Assembly: GCA_021812735.1 (NCBI GenBank)
Contig: JAKAMV010000014.1
Span: 1 to 34,073, forward strand
Origin: Chloroflexota bacterium
Lineage (GTDB): Bacteria > Chloroflexota > Limnocylindria > Limnocylindrales > CSP1-4
Direction of reading: 5' to 3'
DNA length: 34,073 nt
Below, in pieces: positions 32,992-34,073 of the stretch. A model generated the notes under the pieces. The model worked only from the letters and a program-made list of their open reading frames with translations. It ran no database searches and had not been told where the DNA came from. Both the position numbers and the translations under genes were made by a program. Each line of letters starts with the position of its first letter. Within the stretch, counting starts at the first letter, position 1.

Positions 32992-33207
32992 TCAGCCGAA
33001 CCAGGTCCGGGCCTCGACTTCGGTGACGTCGGGCATCGTGAGGATGCCGACGATTGCCTCGAACGGGAGGTTCGACCGACGGCCCACGAGGGCCGCAACG
33101 CGATACGGGTCGCCGCCGCAACGGCGGAGGGCCGTCGGGTCGAGGCGTGGCCAGACGAGGAGCGCGCGCCGGCGGATCGTCTCGCCGGCGTCTTCGGGCT
33201 CGGTCAT
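32992..33207 (-). CDS. Small hypothetical protein (71 aa)
   Basis: The ATG at 33207 is preceded by GGAGGTACGAA, a strong Shine-Dalgarno sequence at good spacing. Codons are strongly G/C-ending, so it is likely real. The protein begins MTEPEDAGETIRRRALL, has RRCGGDPYRVAALVGRRSNLPFEAI (in part) and ends TEVEARTWFG. There are no membrane segments, and one Cys only. I do not recognise a family. It is a single gene between cysK (convergent) and the peptidase gene (divergent). Confidence 0.62.
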   Translation of the reverse strand: MTEPEDAGETIRRRALLVWPRLDPTALRRCGGDPYRVAALVGRRSNLPFEAIVGILTMPDVTEVEARTWFG

Positions 33208-33362
33208 TTCGTACCTCCACGGCCCATGCTGCGCGCCGAGTGTTGCCGTCGCGCAACCCCCGGGTGAAGATCCGGATACCTTGGCGATTCTGGGTGCGTT
33301 CTCATCTTCAGCGGTGGCCGCCGCATCGGGCGCGATTCCGCCGCGCGGCGCAGGATGTGCCC

Positions 33363-34073
33363 ATGCGCTTGGGCAATACGCTGGCTCGGGGGCTGCTGGC
33401 GGGGGCACTGCTCGCATCGGCGCCGGTGTTGGCCGCCCCGGCCGCCGGTGCGGCGATCGCTGACGGCACGGCGTCGCCGGTCGTCGCGCCCGCTGCGTCC
33501 GCCCTCGCCCCGTGGCACGGCGGCATCGACCTCTACCGCACCGGCACCTTCACCACCCAGCGGACCTGGCTGTGGTGCACGGCCGCGGACATCCAGACCA
33601 CCCGCAACATCGTGCTGGGCCAGCACGACCACTCCTACGCAGGCCAGGCGCGGTACTTCGACTGGATGCGCGCCCACAACCGGTACCGGCTGCCGCTGTC
33701 CGCCGGGGTGGACGCCCAGGGCTGGACGGCCGGGTTCCAGCACTTCGTGGACGCCCGGTACCGGCTGGACGCCAGCTCGTCCTTCGATGCCGCGCTGCGG
33801 TCGTCCGTCGCCAACCTGCGGCGGACGAGCCTCCCGGTGGGGATCGCCGTGGACCACGGCAACCACGCCTGGCTGCTCACCGGCTTCACCGCCACCGCGG
33901 ACCCGGCGGTGACGTCGAGCTTCACGGTGACCAGCGTGCGCGTCGTCGGCCCGCTGTACGGGCTCCAGTCCAAGAACGGCTACGACATGGCGCCCGACAC
34001 GCGCCTCACGCCCGCCCAGCTCCGGCGCTTCTTCACGCCCTGGCGCTACACGCCGACCCGCATGGTGTGGGAC
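33363..34073 (+). CDS. Secreted C39-like cysteine peptidase (3' end outside window)
   Basis: The frame is open for 237 codons to the window edge. Residues 1-30 form a signal peptide (basic MRLGNTLARG, hydrophobic LLAGALLASAPVLA, then small residues). The mature part has a papain-like C39 pattern: Q66 and C72 in QRTWLWCTAADIQ, and a likely catalytic His in DHGNHAWLLTGF (H165 or H168). Exported peptidase_C39-like proteins of this type are common in actinobacteria and Chloroflexota, and their targets are unknown. AGGA lies 7 nt before the ATG, and a TACCTT at 33277-33282 is a possible -10 box. Confidence 0.82.
   Translation, partial: MRLGNTLARGLLAGALLASAPVLAAPAAGAAIADGTASPVVAPAASALAPWHGGIDLYRTGTFTTQRTWLWCTAADIQTTRNIVLGQHDHSYAGQARYFDWMRAHNRYRLPLSAGVDAQGWTAGFQHFVDARYRLDASSSFDAALRSSVANLRRTSLPVGIAVDHGNHAWLLTGFTATADPAVTSSFTVTSVRVVGPLYGLQSKNGYDMAPDTRLTPAQLRRFFTPWRYTPTRMVWD

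Overview
The window is a gene-dense, very GC-rich stretch (G/C at almost every third codon position) with no rRNA, tRNA, CRISPR array, transposase or integrase that I can recognise. The gene set, many ATGA/GTGA start-stop overlaps and several apparent leaderless promoters fit a high-GC environmental bacterium. My best guess is a soil or freshwater Chloroflexota (Limnocylindria-like) or a deep actinobacterial relative. That placement is inference; no marker gene settles it.

Region 1 (1-6928, mainly +): the tail of an unknown gene, a small minus-strand ABM-type monooxygenase gene, then a tight eight-gene operon. It encodes a FadR-type GntR regulator, a CoxG-like SRPBCC protein, the FAD and [2Fe-2S] subunits of a molybdenum hydroxylase, a molybdopterin subunit split into two ORFs (448 + 338 aa), a cupin and a PfkB-family sugar kinase. 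Region 2 (6944-11677, -): a converging set with a phosphotriesterase-like lactonase, an FAD oxidoreductase, an SDR dehydrogenase, an Imm-5-like protein and an EamA exporter. Together regions 1-2 look like a catabolic locus for an unidentified oxidised sugar acid, lactone or heterocycle.

Region 3 (11738-25821): a TTG-started membrane protein, a solitary SF2 helicase, an NCS1 nucleobase/hydantoin-type transporter of visibly lower GC, a PreA-like dihydropyrimidine dehydrogenase, a prolyl aminopeptidase plus MFS pair, a nucleotidyltransferase-fold protein divergent from an APC permease, and an amidase plus metallophosphoesterase pair. The NCS1, PreA-like and amidase genes would suit uptake and breakdown of pyrimidine- or hydantoin-like compounds, but they are not one operon.

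Region 4 (25894-30525, -): a five-gene redox operon. It encodes a NarL/LuxR-type regulator whose receiver has lost the phospho-acceptor Asp, a membrane-anchored hexaheme cytochrome c, a Tat-targeted four-[4Fe-4S] protein, an NrfD-type quinol-interacting membrane protein with a long Ala/Pro/Glu tail, and a pentaheme cytochrome c. No catalytic subunit is encoded beside it. This is the most interesting system in the window.

Region 5 (30526-34073): divergent cysE-cysK cysteine biosynthesis genes, preceded by a small Cys-cluster ORF that looks like a leaderless attenuation leader peptide. They are followed by a small hypothetical protein and a secreted C39-like cysteine peptidase that runs off the window end.
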